A stretch of 64,000 nucleotides of DNA, from NCBI RefSeq assembly GCF_020892095.1, contig NZ_AP024845.1, forward strand, positions 992,001 to 1,056,000. The letters run 5' to 3'. The stretch is from Claveliimonas bilis. Lineage in GTDB: Bacteria > Bacillota > Clostridia > Lachnospirales > Lachnospiraceae. Position 1 is the stretch's first letter, and each line of letters begins with the position of its first letter. Of this stretch, positions 27,148 through 35,732 are shown in pieces. The position numbers and the translations under genes were made by a program. The notes beneath the pieces are model-generated. The model made no database searches. It saw nothing but the letters and a program-made list of their open reading frames with translations, and was not told where the DNA came from.

Positions 27148-27209
27148 ACTTTGTCTCCTTTCCTATCTATGTAAGAGGCGGCATACCGCCGCCTCCTGTC
27201 ATGTTCTGT

Positions 27210-27299
27210 CTATTTCTTCCGGTTCCGCAGGTTCAGCCAGATCAGGGCTCCTGCGATAAACGCCACTAAGAGGACTGTGATCCACATCTTTGCGCTCAT
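27210..27299 (-). CDS. 29-aa single-pass membrane peptide coupled to the adhesin
   Basis: The adhesin stop overlaps the ATG as ATGA (27299-27296), and AAGGGGAAGATGAGG lies just upstream. The peptide is MSAKM, a hydrophobic helix (WITVLLVAFIAGALIWL) and a basic end NLRNRKK. The layout of tight coupling, TM helix and positive tail looks real. The function is unknown. Confidence 0.5.
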   Translation of the reverse strand: MSAKMWITVLLVAFIAGALIWLNLRNRKK

Positions 27300-30200
27300 A
27301 CCTCATCTTCCCCTTTCTTTTTTCTCATTTTCATTGCTGTCAGAATACCAAAAGCTGCCGCTCCCGCACCGGACAGAGCGGATAAGGCTATCCACAGGCC
27401 CGGCCTGCTGTCATCCCCGGTCTTCGGTGTCGTGATCACTTCTTCCGGGATTTTTTCATTGGTCATAGCGGCCTTTACGATCTGACCGTCCTCCTTGATC
27501 TCAAAAGCGTATTCAGATTCATCGATCTCATAGCCTTCCGGAGCATTGTATTCCTGATAGGTGTATTTTCCATACCGCAGAGTAAAGACTGCAATTCCGT
27601 TCTCATCCGTCACACCGGTAGCAACGATATTGCCGTCCTCGTCTTTGATTCGGAACCCGGCGTTTGGAAGAGGTTTCCCATCCGCAACGTCAGTCTTGGT
27701 CAGTTCCAGTTTCCCGGTAATCGGCTGATTGATAAAGCCTACGCCTGCCTCATTTTCCACATCAACGATCTTTCCGTCCTCGCTGATCTCAAAATAATAG
27801 GCGTTCTTATCCAACTTGAAACTTTCCGGAGCGGTCTTTTCTTTCACGAAATATCCTCCGTAGAGCAGGCCGTCCGTCTGATAAATGCCTTCTGAGATTT
27901 CCGGGATTTCTCCCACAAGTTCATCTTTGTCCGTCAGTTTCTGGTCTTTGTCCGTATCCGCATACAACTCAAATACAGCACCCGTCAGCTTGTTCGCCGG
28001 ATATTCTGCGTCCACTTTTGTCAGACGGACACTGCCCTCAATCAGTTTATTGATCAGCTCCACCTCGATCACTTCCTCATCTTCCGTAACCGATACATAG
28101 TGGAGCGCCTCATTCAGCACATAACCTTCCGGGCTTGCAATCTCCCGGACGATCCACCTGCCAAAAGGTACATCCTCAAAGGCAAAGGCTCCGTCCTCAT
28201 CAGAAGTAGTTACCATTAAGGCAGTATCTTCCGTAAATTCTTCTGCACCTGCGGAAAACAGGCCAATCATTGCGCCCTCCAGTGCCTCCCCGTCTGTGTC
28301 TACTTTTCGTCCGGAAATCTTTCCCCGGATCAGCTCATTTTCAATGGCATTTCCCTCATTTGCGGAAATATGGACAACAGCGGTATCCTGTCCCTGGTAG
28401 GTAAAGTCCACAGGATAGGTTTCCTCTGACAGAAGGTAATGCTGGTCAGTGGCAGCTTCTTTCACATAATACTTGCCAAAAGGCAGATCCGTCTGAAATG
28501 CGGCGGTTCCCTCTGTACTGCAGAACACGATCTCGATCAGACCGTCCGCCGGGATCACAGAACCGTCCGCTGCTGTCAGATCCTCTGCGGCATACAGGCC
28601 AAAGGCCACGTTCTGGATCTCTCCCTCACTTCCGATCCCAAAGATCTCCTCCTGCTCCAGTGTCTTTGTAAGGTCAACCGTCACTTTCTGACGCTCATTA
28701 TAGAAAGCAGTGTCCGCCTCCGTAACAGATGCTTCCTGTCCGGCATACGTCAGCTCCACCTCATGGGTTTCTGTATTCAGCACCAGACCTTCCGGCGCTG
28801 TCTTTTCCACGATCTGGTATTTCCCCAGATACAGTTCTTTTGTCTCTGCCTTGCCTTCCTCATCTGTGGTAATGGTATCCACTACATCCCCGGCGTTTGC
28901 CCGCACAGTTCCGTCCGGCGTCACAATGTCCCCGGCGGCGATTACTTCATATACCGCCCCGGCCTGCCCGGTTACTGCGTAAACAGGTGTATAAAGGTTC
29001 TCGCCTTCCGCAAGGTTCCCGTCTTTGTCTGCCACACCGTCTCCGGACACCTGCACAGAGGAAAACTCCTCGCCGGTTTTTGTCACAAGGATCTTACCTT
29101 TCTGCGGCATATCCTCTTTTTCCACCGTGATCACGGTCACTCCGCTGTCCTCCCCGGACTGTTCCTCAGATACTGTGAATGGAACCGGCGTACTGTCCAG
29201 TACATACCCGTAAGGAGCCTGTACCTCTACCAATGTGTAATTTCCATAAGGCAGAACCTCCGGCGTAATCAGATAACCGTCACTTCCGGTATAGAAAGTA
29301 TCCAGTTCCGTTACCTCCGGATAGGTATACTGCATGGTCACAAGGTTTCCGGCTTCGTCATAGATCTGGAACCCGGCTCCCGCAAGAGGGATGGTGTTTC
29401 CAGTTTCTGCGTCTTTCTTGACTACTTTGATATAGGATTCAAACAGGCGGTTGTTAATGAGGTAGCGGTAAACTTCTCCGTCACTGCTGATATACACATC
29501 AAAGTCTCCGATCATCTCCCGGCCTTCCCAGCCTTTTGTCTGGTGTACCGTATAAATGCCATAAGGCAGGTCTTTCGTCTCGGCATATCCATTCTCATCA
29601 CACACCAGCGTATCCCGCTCGCTGTCCTTTGCGCTGTCATAGCTGCCTGCGCTCTTTAAATACACCTGGAACTCTGCGCCTTCCTCCGGTGTCTCAATCT
29701 GCGTACTTCCGTCATCGGTATGCTTGATGATAGAGATTCTTCCCTTGATGACCTGTTCCGTCACATCATTGGAAGTATCGTTCAGTTCTACCGTATACAG
29801 AACAGCCTCCGCTCCCACATGGTAGGAAGTATCGTCCAACAGATACCCTTCGGACGGGCTGATCTCCCGGATTGTCCAGTTGTCTCCACATACATAATAT
29901 TTCGTGGTAAAGCTGCCGTTGCTGTCCGTGGTATAGGTATCGATCAGAGTTTCCCCGTCATAGATCCCATACACTGCTCCTGCCAGCGTAGCGTCTCCCT
30001 GCGGGATTCCTGTCTCCCGGTCTGTCTTTGTGACGGTTACCCGGAATTTCTTCAGTACGTTATGAACCGTGGCATTGGTCACTTCGTTCCAGTTGATGGT
30101 CACGCTCTGGGCCGCCGGGACCACATAGCGGTCTGCGGTCTCCACTTCTTCCAACGTATAAGGCGTATCGCCGGAGATCAGAATATCAGAAAACGTGGCA

Positions 30201-31510
30201 ACACCTGTACTGTCCGTAACCGCATATTCATCCACCGGAATACCGGAAAGAGAAGTTCCGTAGAGATGGAACTTCATGCCTTCCACCAGACCGTCCTCGG
30301 AAGTTTTGGTCACTTTCAAATCTCCACGCTTGAGGATATTGGAAAAATCCACCGCAGCGATTTCCCCGCCTTTGACCTCCACCGTCTGCGCTTTCTGCGG
30401 TTCATACCGGTTCTCCGTCAGCTCCGTTACCGTGTAGGTTCCCGGCTGAAGGTTCTCCACCCGGATGGTTCCATCTTCTCCGGTTGTCACAGTCTGGTCA
30501 ATGCCATTCCCTGTGATCTGGAATTTTAATCCGGCCACCACACCGTCCTCAGAAGTTTTCACGATTTGGACGTGTCCATAAGGGATTTTCACATTCAGAT
30601 ACGCCTGTACTGCTGCTGTATTCTCCACACCTGTAACCACGTCCTGTAAAGACGGATCTCCATAAGCAATCAACTTGGCGCTGCTGCTCACTGTGGGAAT
30701 TTTCTTGGTTGCAGATAACTGCACGTTCCCGGCAATCGCTTTATTGGATGTGATGGTCAGTGTATTTCCAGATGTGCTGACTTTCACATCACTGTTAGAC
30801 GATGTGAAATTGAATTTCGACAGGACTCCATTGGTATCTGTCAGTTTCAGCACATACTGATTTCCGTCCCATTTCAGTTCCTACGGGGCGCTATCTGTAC
30901 TGCCGGACGCAAAACTGGGAATGGTTCCATGGCTGACCATACCGGAGATAATCTGGTTATAAGCCGCTGCCACACCGCTGTTTGCTCCGTTTACACAAAG
31001 ACCATTATAAAATTTAGCGTCCGTCTGAGTGTATGGAGCGGTGGCATTCCTGCACCCGGTCACAATTTCCCATATGACCATCTGTGTCGCAAGGATTTTC
31101 TCATCTTCCGTACCGGACAAACTTCCCATGCTGCCCTGTGCGCCATACAGAAGGGCAAGGTTCACAGCGTCCTGCTTTTCTTTCCCTAAGTTGTTCCACA
31201 CCACAGAAGCGTCCCGCTCCAATGTGTTTCCTGTATGCAGGGTAATTCCCGGTTCAATACAGTAGGCGTTCTCCCCATCCGCATAGATCCGTGTCCGGGC
31301 CTCTCCTGCATGTCCACAGGTAATTCCGTTATGGGAAAAGGTCTGCTGATAACGGATGGTATTCCCATTTCCGTCATAGCAGTAAGCAAATGTGATCGTT
31401 GCCCGCTCGGACGCAGCCGATACTGTTGCCGCCGGAAGGACGGACAGTGTCGTGACCGCTGCCAACGCCAGTGCGATTCCTTTCTTGAATAACTGCTTGA
31501 TTTTCTTCAC
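27296..31510 (-). pseudogene. Thioester-domain/Cna-B surface adhesin, interrupted by an in-frame amber codon
   Basis: GTG 31510 follows GGAGGAG; the signal peptide is KIKQLFKKGIALALAAVTTLSVLPAATVSA. A thioester (TED) domain follows, with FAYCYDGNGNTIRYQQ, AYCIEPG (Cys of the Cys-Gln bond) and TQMVIWEIV (Gln). The frame then meets TAG at 30883-30881 (DSAP-stop-ELKWDGNQYVLKLTDT). After it the same frame runs another 1194 residues with about ten Cna-B domains, each starting like VTKTxxDG and ending near the YxxxExxAPxGY motif, then TPKTGDDSRPG, a TM helix and KMRKKKGEDEV. The TPKTGD signal is a sortase substrate. Tyr is the residue expected at the stop (TAC to TAG). Either the gene is dead, or the upper part is secreted alone, or the codon is read through. 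The distal frame could also start at GTG 30853. Confidence 0.8.
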
Positions 31511-31546
31511 TTCATTCTCCTCCATTTCTAAACCTTTCGGTTCGCA

Positions 31547-31574
31547 TAAAAAAAGCCCTGCTGACTGGCAGGGT
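31547..31574 (-). terminator. Terminator after parB, before the adhesin
   Basis: On the minus strand CCCTGC (31573-31568) pairs with GCAGGG (31561-31556), followed by CT7. It ends the parA-parB transcript ahead of the adhesin gene. The adhesin promoter is not obvious. Confidence 0.75.
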
Positions 31575-31738
31575 TGGGTACTGATCCAGTGGAATGTGGA
31601 TAGCCACCGGCTCCTTATTCTTCTTTTCGGCTGGTAAACTGCTGGTAATCCGGAAGGGGTAGGGTGTGGGAAGGGGGAACCAGAAAATCGGGAAAACTGG
31701 AAAGCCACATAGGAACCCACTTTCCCCCTGGCGTCCTC

Positions 31739-32674
31739 TTATCTCTCCCGTCCTCTCTCCCGTCTGCGATACAGTTCCAGTGCCTTAATGATTGTGTCCT
31801 CCATCTGCTTTGGCGTGGTTCCCGGAGAGAAATATTTGTCAATCCTCTTTTTCGGGATTTTAAACTGCTCCACTTGGTTCGGCTTTTCCTCTATCATAAT
31901 CGACAGGATCACATCCTCATTCAACTTTCCCGCCTCTGCAAACTTCCGCATTTTAATGGCCTGTGCGTGACTTGGAGTACAATCCTCCTGTTCCATTGTG
32001 TCAAAAAGCACCTGCTGTTGTTCTTTCGGCAGGTAAGACAGTTCTACCGCCGGACGCATGGCAATCTTCCCCTCATCCACCATATCCAGAATAGGTGTGA
32101 TGAGTTCAGTAAGGCGGATATAGCGACGGATTGTCTCTCTGCTTTCGCCCACTTCTTTTGCCAGAACCTCATTTGTTCTTATACCTAAAGAATTTGACAC
32201 CACTGGTGTCATATTTTTACTAGGGCGTCCTGCTTGTCTGTTCATGGCCTCCAACTTCATTTTATAAGCAAAGGCTTTTTCTGACGGTAAGACTTTCTCC
32301 CTTTGCAGGTTAGAGTCCACCATGATAATTGTGGCTTCATCATCTGTCAGATTTCGCACAATACAGGGCATGACCGTTTTCCCGGCAAGCTCACTAGCGA
32401 ATTTTCTCCGGTGTCCTGCTACCATTTCATAACCGCCTTCCGGTTTCGGGCGCACCAGAGCAGGATTGACCACGCCTTTCTCCCGGATACTCGCCGCCAG
32501 TTCCAGCATACTTTCATCCTGCTTTACTTTATACGGATGATTGGGAAAGTCGCTGATTTCTATCAGAGGAATATCTGCCACATACTCCCGCTTAGCCTCA
32601 TCACGTTCCTCCTGCGTGCTGAACAGATCATCGGCTGCGGGAAGGGGCAATTTTATTTCTCTGCCTTTCGCCAT
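31739..32674 (-). CDS. parB: ParB-like partition/DNA-binding protein
   Basis: 311 residues from ATG 32674 behind GGGAGGTGG, overlapping the parA end by 47 bp. The ParB N-terminal domain has IPLIEISDFPNHPYKVKQDESMLELAASI, the GGYEMVAGHRRKFASELAG (GxxRxxA) motif and an HTH region (TNEVLAKEVGESRETIRRYIRL). A basic C-terminus ends RRRERGRER. Together with ParA it should stabilise the element during its extrachromosomal stage or help control its genes. Confidence 0.88.
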   Translation of the reverse strand: MAKGREIKLPLPAADDLFSTQEERDEAKREYVADIPLIEISDFPNHPYKVKQDESMLELAASIREKGVVNPALVRPKPEGGYEMVAGHRRKFASELAGKTVMPCIVRNLTDDEATIIMVDSNLQREKVLPSEKAFAYKMKLEAMNRQAGRPSKNMTPVVSNSLGIRTNEVLAKEVGESRETIRRYIRLTELITPILDMVDEGKIAMRPAVELSYLPKEQQQVLFDTMEQEDCTPSHAQAIKMRKFAEAGKLNEDVILSIMIEEKPNQVEQFKIPKKRIDKYFSPGTTPKQMEDTIIKALELYRRRERGRER

Positions 32675-33455
32675 CCCGTACCACCTCCCTTGTAAATGAC
32701 GCATAGGCTTTAGCGACTGTACTGTTTTTGTCATAGCTGTAAATGCTTTGTCCTGCGGCACTCGTTTCCGCTGCTTTCACGCCAACCGGAATGACCGTCT
32801 GGTAAACCTTGACCATCCTCCCATAATTCTGCCGGATACTTTCTGCGGTCACACGGGCCAGATTTGTCCTCATATCCGCAAGTGTTAAAAGCACTCCGTC
32901 TACCTTCAGCGCCGGATTGATCTGCCTTTGTACCTTCCCGATTGTTTTCATAAGCTGTGTCATTCCCTTTGCCGGAAGATACTGAGCCTGTACCGGAACA
33001 ATTACACTATCTGACGCCGCCAGTGCATTGATTGTCAGCATACCCAAACTCGGCATACAGTCAATCAACACATAATCATATCCGTTTTTCACTTCATTCA
33101 GATAGTTTTTCAGCGTCAGTTCCCGGCTCATGGCATTGACAAGCATAACTTCCAGTCCTGCAAGTTCAATGTTAGACGGGATCAGATCAACGCCTTCCTC
33201 ATGGTGTAAAATCCCGGCGTGGCTATCCATTTCCCGGTCAGCCACAATGCCCTCTAACTGTGTGGCAAGCGTCACAGAAAGATTATCCTGCTCCGGCCAC
33301 CCTAGTGAGGTTGTCAGATCGCCCTGTGGATCAGCGTCTACCAGAAGGACCTTTTTCCCTTCTCTGGCAAGTCCGATCCCTAAGTTGACAGTCGTGGTGG
33401 TTTTCCCCGTTCCGCCTTTCTGGTTGGCAATCGCAATTACTTTGCAATTCGCCAT
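32628..33455 (-). CDS. parA: ParA-like partition ATPase
   Basis: 275 residues from ATG 33455 (MANCKVIAIANQKGGTGKTTT), behind AAAGGAGGG. Walker A is the deviant KGGTGKTT type, with DADPQGDLTTSLG (motif A'), VLIDCMPSLGML (Walker B) and VPVQAQYLPAKGM. It ends in a basic KQR-like tail (RDGERQRNKIAPSRSR). This form is typical of Soj-like ParA proteins carried by conjugative elements. It is the first gene of the parA-parB operon. Confidence 0.92.
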   Translation of the reverse strand: MANCKVIAIANQKGGTGKTTTTVNLGIGLAREGKKVLLVDADPQGDLTTSLGWPEQDNLSVTLATQLEGIVADREMDSHAGILHHEEGVDLIPSNIELAGLEVMLVNAMSRELTLKNYLNEVKNGYDYVLIDCMPSLGMLTINALAASDSVIVPVQAQYLPAKGMTQLMKTIGKVQRQINPALKVDGVLLTLADMRTNLARVTAESIRQNYGRMVKVYQTVIPVGVKAAETSAAGQSIYSYDKNSTVAKAYASFTREVVRDGERQRNKIAPSRSR

Positions 33456-33532
33456 AACGGTTCCCTCCTTTCCTGAAAATTTAATAGCCATCTTCCCGTG
33501 TAGGGAAATGACTATGTATAAAAATAGGCATG

Positions 33533-33573
33533 AAAAAACCGGATGATTTTCGCAAATTGAAAACCTTCCGGCT
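33533..33573 (-). terminator. Terminator between the 117-aa gene and parA
   Basis: Minus strand AGCCGGAAGGTTTTC (33573-33559) pairs imperfectly with GATGATTTTC...CCGGT (33554-33539) and is followed by T6. Its outer arms match the terminator at 14875-14917, so it is a second copy of the same mobile or ancestral sequence. Confidence 0.6.
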
Positions 33574-33591
33574 ATGTAATATTCCCGCATT

Positions 33592-33945
33592 TTAAACGGG
33601 AATTTCCTGTTCTTCTGTTTCTACCCTCTTATCCTCAATCATATCATAAAAATCAAAAATAAATTCCGACACAAAAGATTCCTGCAGTTCTTCCGATTTT
33701 TCCAACTGTGCGATCTCCTGCGGATATTCCATACCGGCAATTCCAAACAATCCTCTTATCATATGGAACGCCTCGCTGATTCTGTCTGTGTCCACCAATG
33801 CAGTTATGGAGAAATAAATATCATCCATATCCTCAATTCTATTGCTGTTGGAAAACAATTTATCGATCAAGGGCAATGTATAGGCTCCGGAGATCAGATT
33901 AACAGCATTGTTTACATTACTTGCAGCTTTTCTCGTTTTCTTCAT
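33592..33945 (-). CDS. Hypothetical acidic element protein
   Basis: 117 residues from ATG 33945 behind AGAGAGGA. It opens with a basic patch (KKTRKAASNVNNAVN) and continues with hydrophobic helices (LISGAYTLPLIDKLFS; SEAFHMIRGLFGIAGM) and an acidic tail (EDKRVETEEQEIPV). AT-rich like the small genes at 15-16 kb, and likewise separated from the following core gene by the CCGGAT terminator. The family was not recognised. Confidence 0.6.
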   Translation of the reverse strand: MKKTRKAASNVNNAVNLISGAYTLPLIDKLFSNSNRIEDMDDIYFSITALVDTDRISEAFHMIRGLFGIAGMEYPQEIAQLEKSEELQESFVSEFIFDFYDMIEDKRVETEEQEIPV

Positions 33946-34088
33946 AAATAATTCCTCTCTTTCTTTTTGCTCTGGCAGGCAGCCATATATTATATAAAAA
34001 ATAGGCTTCGCCTATTCAACTCCCCTACCCCTCAATCATGAGGGGATAGGGGGTTTTCTTTTGTTACTTTTTCTTGCATAATAGACTT

Positions 34089-35240
34089 ATGAACATCTTA
34101 CAAAGAATCTTTGCAGACCATTATGAAGAAATTAAATATACTCTTCATCCCAGAGAGACTGAGATGGAAAATATCAATAAGATGATCAACTGTGGTGATC
34201 CTTCTTTTGGCGGTGCCATGTACAATTGTCCGCACTGCGGGAACTTCAAATTCGTTCCTTTCCGCTGTCACAGCCGTTTTTGCCCTTCATGTGGCAACAA
34301 ATATTCTATGGAACGCACCACCAGTATGTCTTTCAAACTCGTTAGCGTCCAACACCGCCATTGCGTTTTTACTATTGATGAAAATCTCCGCAGCTTCTTC
34401 CTTCAGGACCGATCTCTTCTGAACTGTCTCTTCCATTCCGTCTCCAGTGTAATATCAAGGATGTTTTTCAATCTAAACCATGCCCAAAATTTTACTCCCG
34501 GCTATATCATGGTCCTTCATACTTTTGGCCGCGATCTCAAATGGAATCCCCACATTCACTGCCTCCTTTCCGAAGGTGGCTACAGTAATGACGGCTTCTG
34601 GCGCCATGTAAAACACTTTAACTACAACTATCTGCGCAATGCTTTCCGCACGGCTCTTCTCAATGAACTGGAAGACCGGATTGGACCTTCTTTCAAAAAA
34701 GTGAAAGCGAAATGTTACACTCAGCATAAGCAGGGCTTCTATGTCTATGCTAAACCGAATCTCTGCGATCCGAAAGTAGTGGCTAAATACATCGGCCGCT
34801 ATCTTGGCAGGCCAGTAATTGCCACTTCCAGGATTGACCGGTATGACGGAGATATCGTTACTTTCCACTATAACCGTCACGAAGATGAACAGTATGTGGA
34901 AGAAACTTTGCCTGTTATGGATTTCATAAAACGTCTCATCCGACACATCCCGGAAAAACATTTTAAAATGATCCGCTATGGCGGTCTGTATGCAAGGCAC
35001 CGCAAGATTGATTCAAAACTGCACCGTGTCATCTCAAAAGAAAAGCATAGGATATACCGCAGCTTCACTCAATGGAGAACATCTCTTTTTCTCTCCTTCG
35101 GATATGACCCCCTGTATTGTTCCGAGTGTAATCATAAAATGGAGTTCTTGGAACTTTATTACAACCACAAGCGCGTACCTCTCGAAGAAATGTACGAGAA
35201 AGTAATGTCCAAATCTCGTGGAAAGCGTTCCTCCGCGTAG
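34089..35240 (+). CDS. IS91-family transposase
   Basis: 383 residues from ATG 34089; a TTG at 34074 is an alternative. The N-terminal zinc-binding domain (Tnp_zf-IS91) has CPHCGNFKFVPFRCHSRFCPSCG. The HUH nuclease has WNPHIHCLLSEGG, followed by the catalytic Tyr region (VVAKYIGRYLGRPVIATSRI). A YCSECNHKM zinc knuckle lies near the C-terminus. It is full length for the family and has no visible lesion. No strong ribosome site was seen. Confidence 0.92.
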   Translation: MNILQRIFADHYEEIKYTLHPRETEMENINKMINCGDPSFGGAMYNCPHCGNFKFVPFRCHSRFCPSCGNKYSMERTTSMSFKLVSVQHRHCVFTIDENLRSFFLQDRSLLNCLFHSVSSVISRMFFNLNHAQNFTPGYIMVLHTFGRDLKWNPHIHCLLSEGGYSNDGFWRHVKHFNYNYLRNAFRTALLNELEDRIGPSFKKVKAKCYTQHKQGFYVYAKPNLCDPKVVAKYIGRYLGRPVIATSRIDRYDGDIVTFHYNRHEDEQYVEETLPVMDFIKRLIRHIPEKHFKMIRYGGLYARHRKIDSKLHRVISKEKHRIYRSFTQWRTSLFLSFGYDPLYCSECNHKMEFLELYYNHKRVPLEEMYEKVMSKSRGKRSSA

Positions 35241-35280
35241 AACCGTTGTGATATAATCCTCTCAAAGGAGGTTGCTTACC

Positions 35281-35457
35281 ATGAAACCAGATATTGAGGA
35301 ACTGCGCAAAAAGTACATAGAGAATCCACCCGAAGGAATGACATCCGAGGACATTCGCCATATGAGCGAGGATGACCTTCTGGATATGGATTATTTTCTG
35401 AATGAAGACGACCCTTTTGACGATTTGTTTGGAGAAGAAGGTTTTTATATCTTCTAA
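35281..35457 (+). CDS. 58-aa acidic accessory protein of the IS91-like element
   Basis: ATG 35281 follows a perfect CAAAGGAGG. The protein is very acidic: MKPDIEELRKKYIENPPEG, then TSEDIRHMSEDDLLDMDYF and NEDDPFDDLFGEEGFYIF. It begins 40 bp after the transposase stop on the same strand. The strong ribosome site argues that it is made. It could be an acidic regulator or DNA mimic, but that is a guess. Confidence 0.65.
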   Translation: MKPDIEELRKKYIENPPEGMTSEDIRHMSEDDLLDMDYFLNEDDPFDDLFGEEGFYIF

Positions 35458-35569
35458 ATCTAACCATCGTCCTATTGTCATGCCCACTCCCCTGTTGATT
35501 TAACATATGTTCGATCAGTAGGGCTTTTTCCCCCTTATCCAAAAATCGGAATTTCCTATAAAGGAACGC

Positions 35570-35607
35570 AAAAAAGCCGCCTGCTCTCAATTAAAAGAAC
35601 AAACAGC
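35570..35607 (-). terminator. Hairpin with T6 between the IS and guaA
   Basis: On the minus strand GCTGTTTGTTCT (35607-35596) pairs, with G-U wobbles, to AGAGCAGGCGGC (35587-35576), followed by T6. The 275 bp from 35458 to 35732 hold only this and the guaA hairpin; no gene was seen. Confidence 0.55.
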
Positions 35608-35687
35608 TTTCTACACATTTCTATCTCTTTATTCATTTTTACTCATTGCAATTTTAGTTCCAAAATAGTACCACGGAGCATATGATA

Positions 35688-35723
35688 AGCCGGGAAACCC
35701 AGTGTTTATGCGGCTTCCCGGCT
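35688..35723 (-). terminator. Hairpin after guaA
   Basis: AGCCGGGAA (35723-35715 on the minus strand) pairs with TTCCCGGCT (35696-35688) around an 18-nt loop, 10 bp past the guaA stop. A T tract is absent. It is the likely boundary between chromosome and element. Confidence 0.6.
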
Positions 35724-35732
35724 CCCTGTTTA

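Larger units (their letters stand above)
33998..35511 (+). mobile_element. IS91-like insertion sequence with an accessory gene
   Basis: It contains an IS91-family transposase and a 58-aa gene, both on the plus strand against the element's direction. The left end carries two hairpins: AATAGGC/GCCTATT (33998-34014) and CCCCTACCCCTCA/TGAGGGGATAGGGG (34020-34050), the second followed by a T-rich run. The right end has the palindrome AACATATGTT (35502-35511). IS91-type elements move by rolling circle from a structured origin, and these hairpins fit that, but the exact ends are estimates. Confidence 0.7.
6498..35680 (-). mobile_element. Degraded integrative conjugative element (Tn1549-like) next to guaA
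   Basis: A nearly unbroken minus-strand block carries genes typical of Tn1549/CTn-type elements of Clostridia: parA, parB, Cna-B adhesin, RadC-like protein, methylase/SNF2 helicase, TOPRIM protein, DUF3789, DUF5688, MobC, relaxase, PcfB and an LtrC-like N-terminus. The right end lies between about 35520 and 35690, against the guaA 3' end. The left end is uncertain and is put at the LtrC fusion. I find no VirB4, VirD4 coupling protein, VirB6, NlpC/P60 peptidase, integrase or excisionase in the window, so it is either deleted or continues beyond base 1. An IS110, an IS91-like element and a group II intron lie inside. Confidence 0.7.

Noticed and set aside
28439-29659. 406-aa plus-strand open frame inside the adhesin
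   Set aside because: It is antisense to Cna-B repeats, has no ribosome site and shows an unnatural composition.
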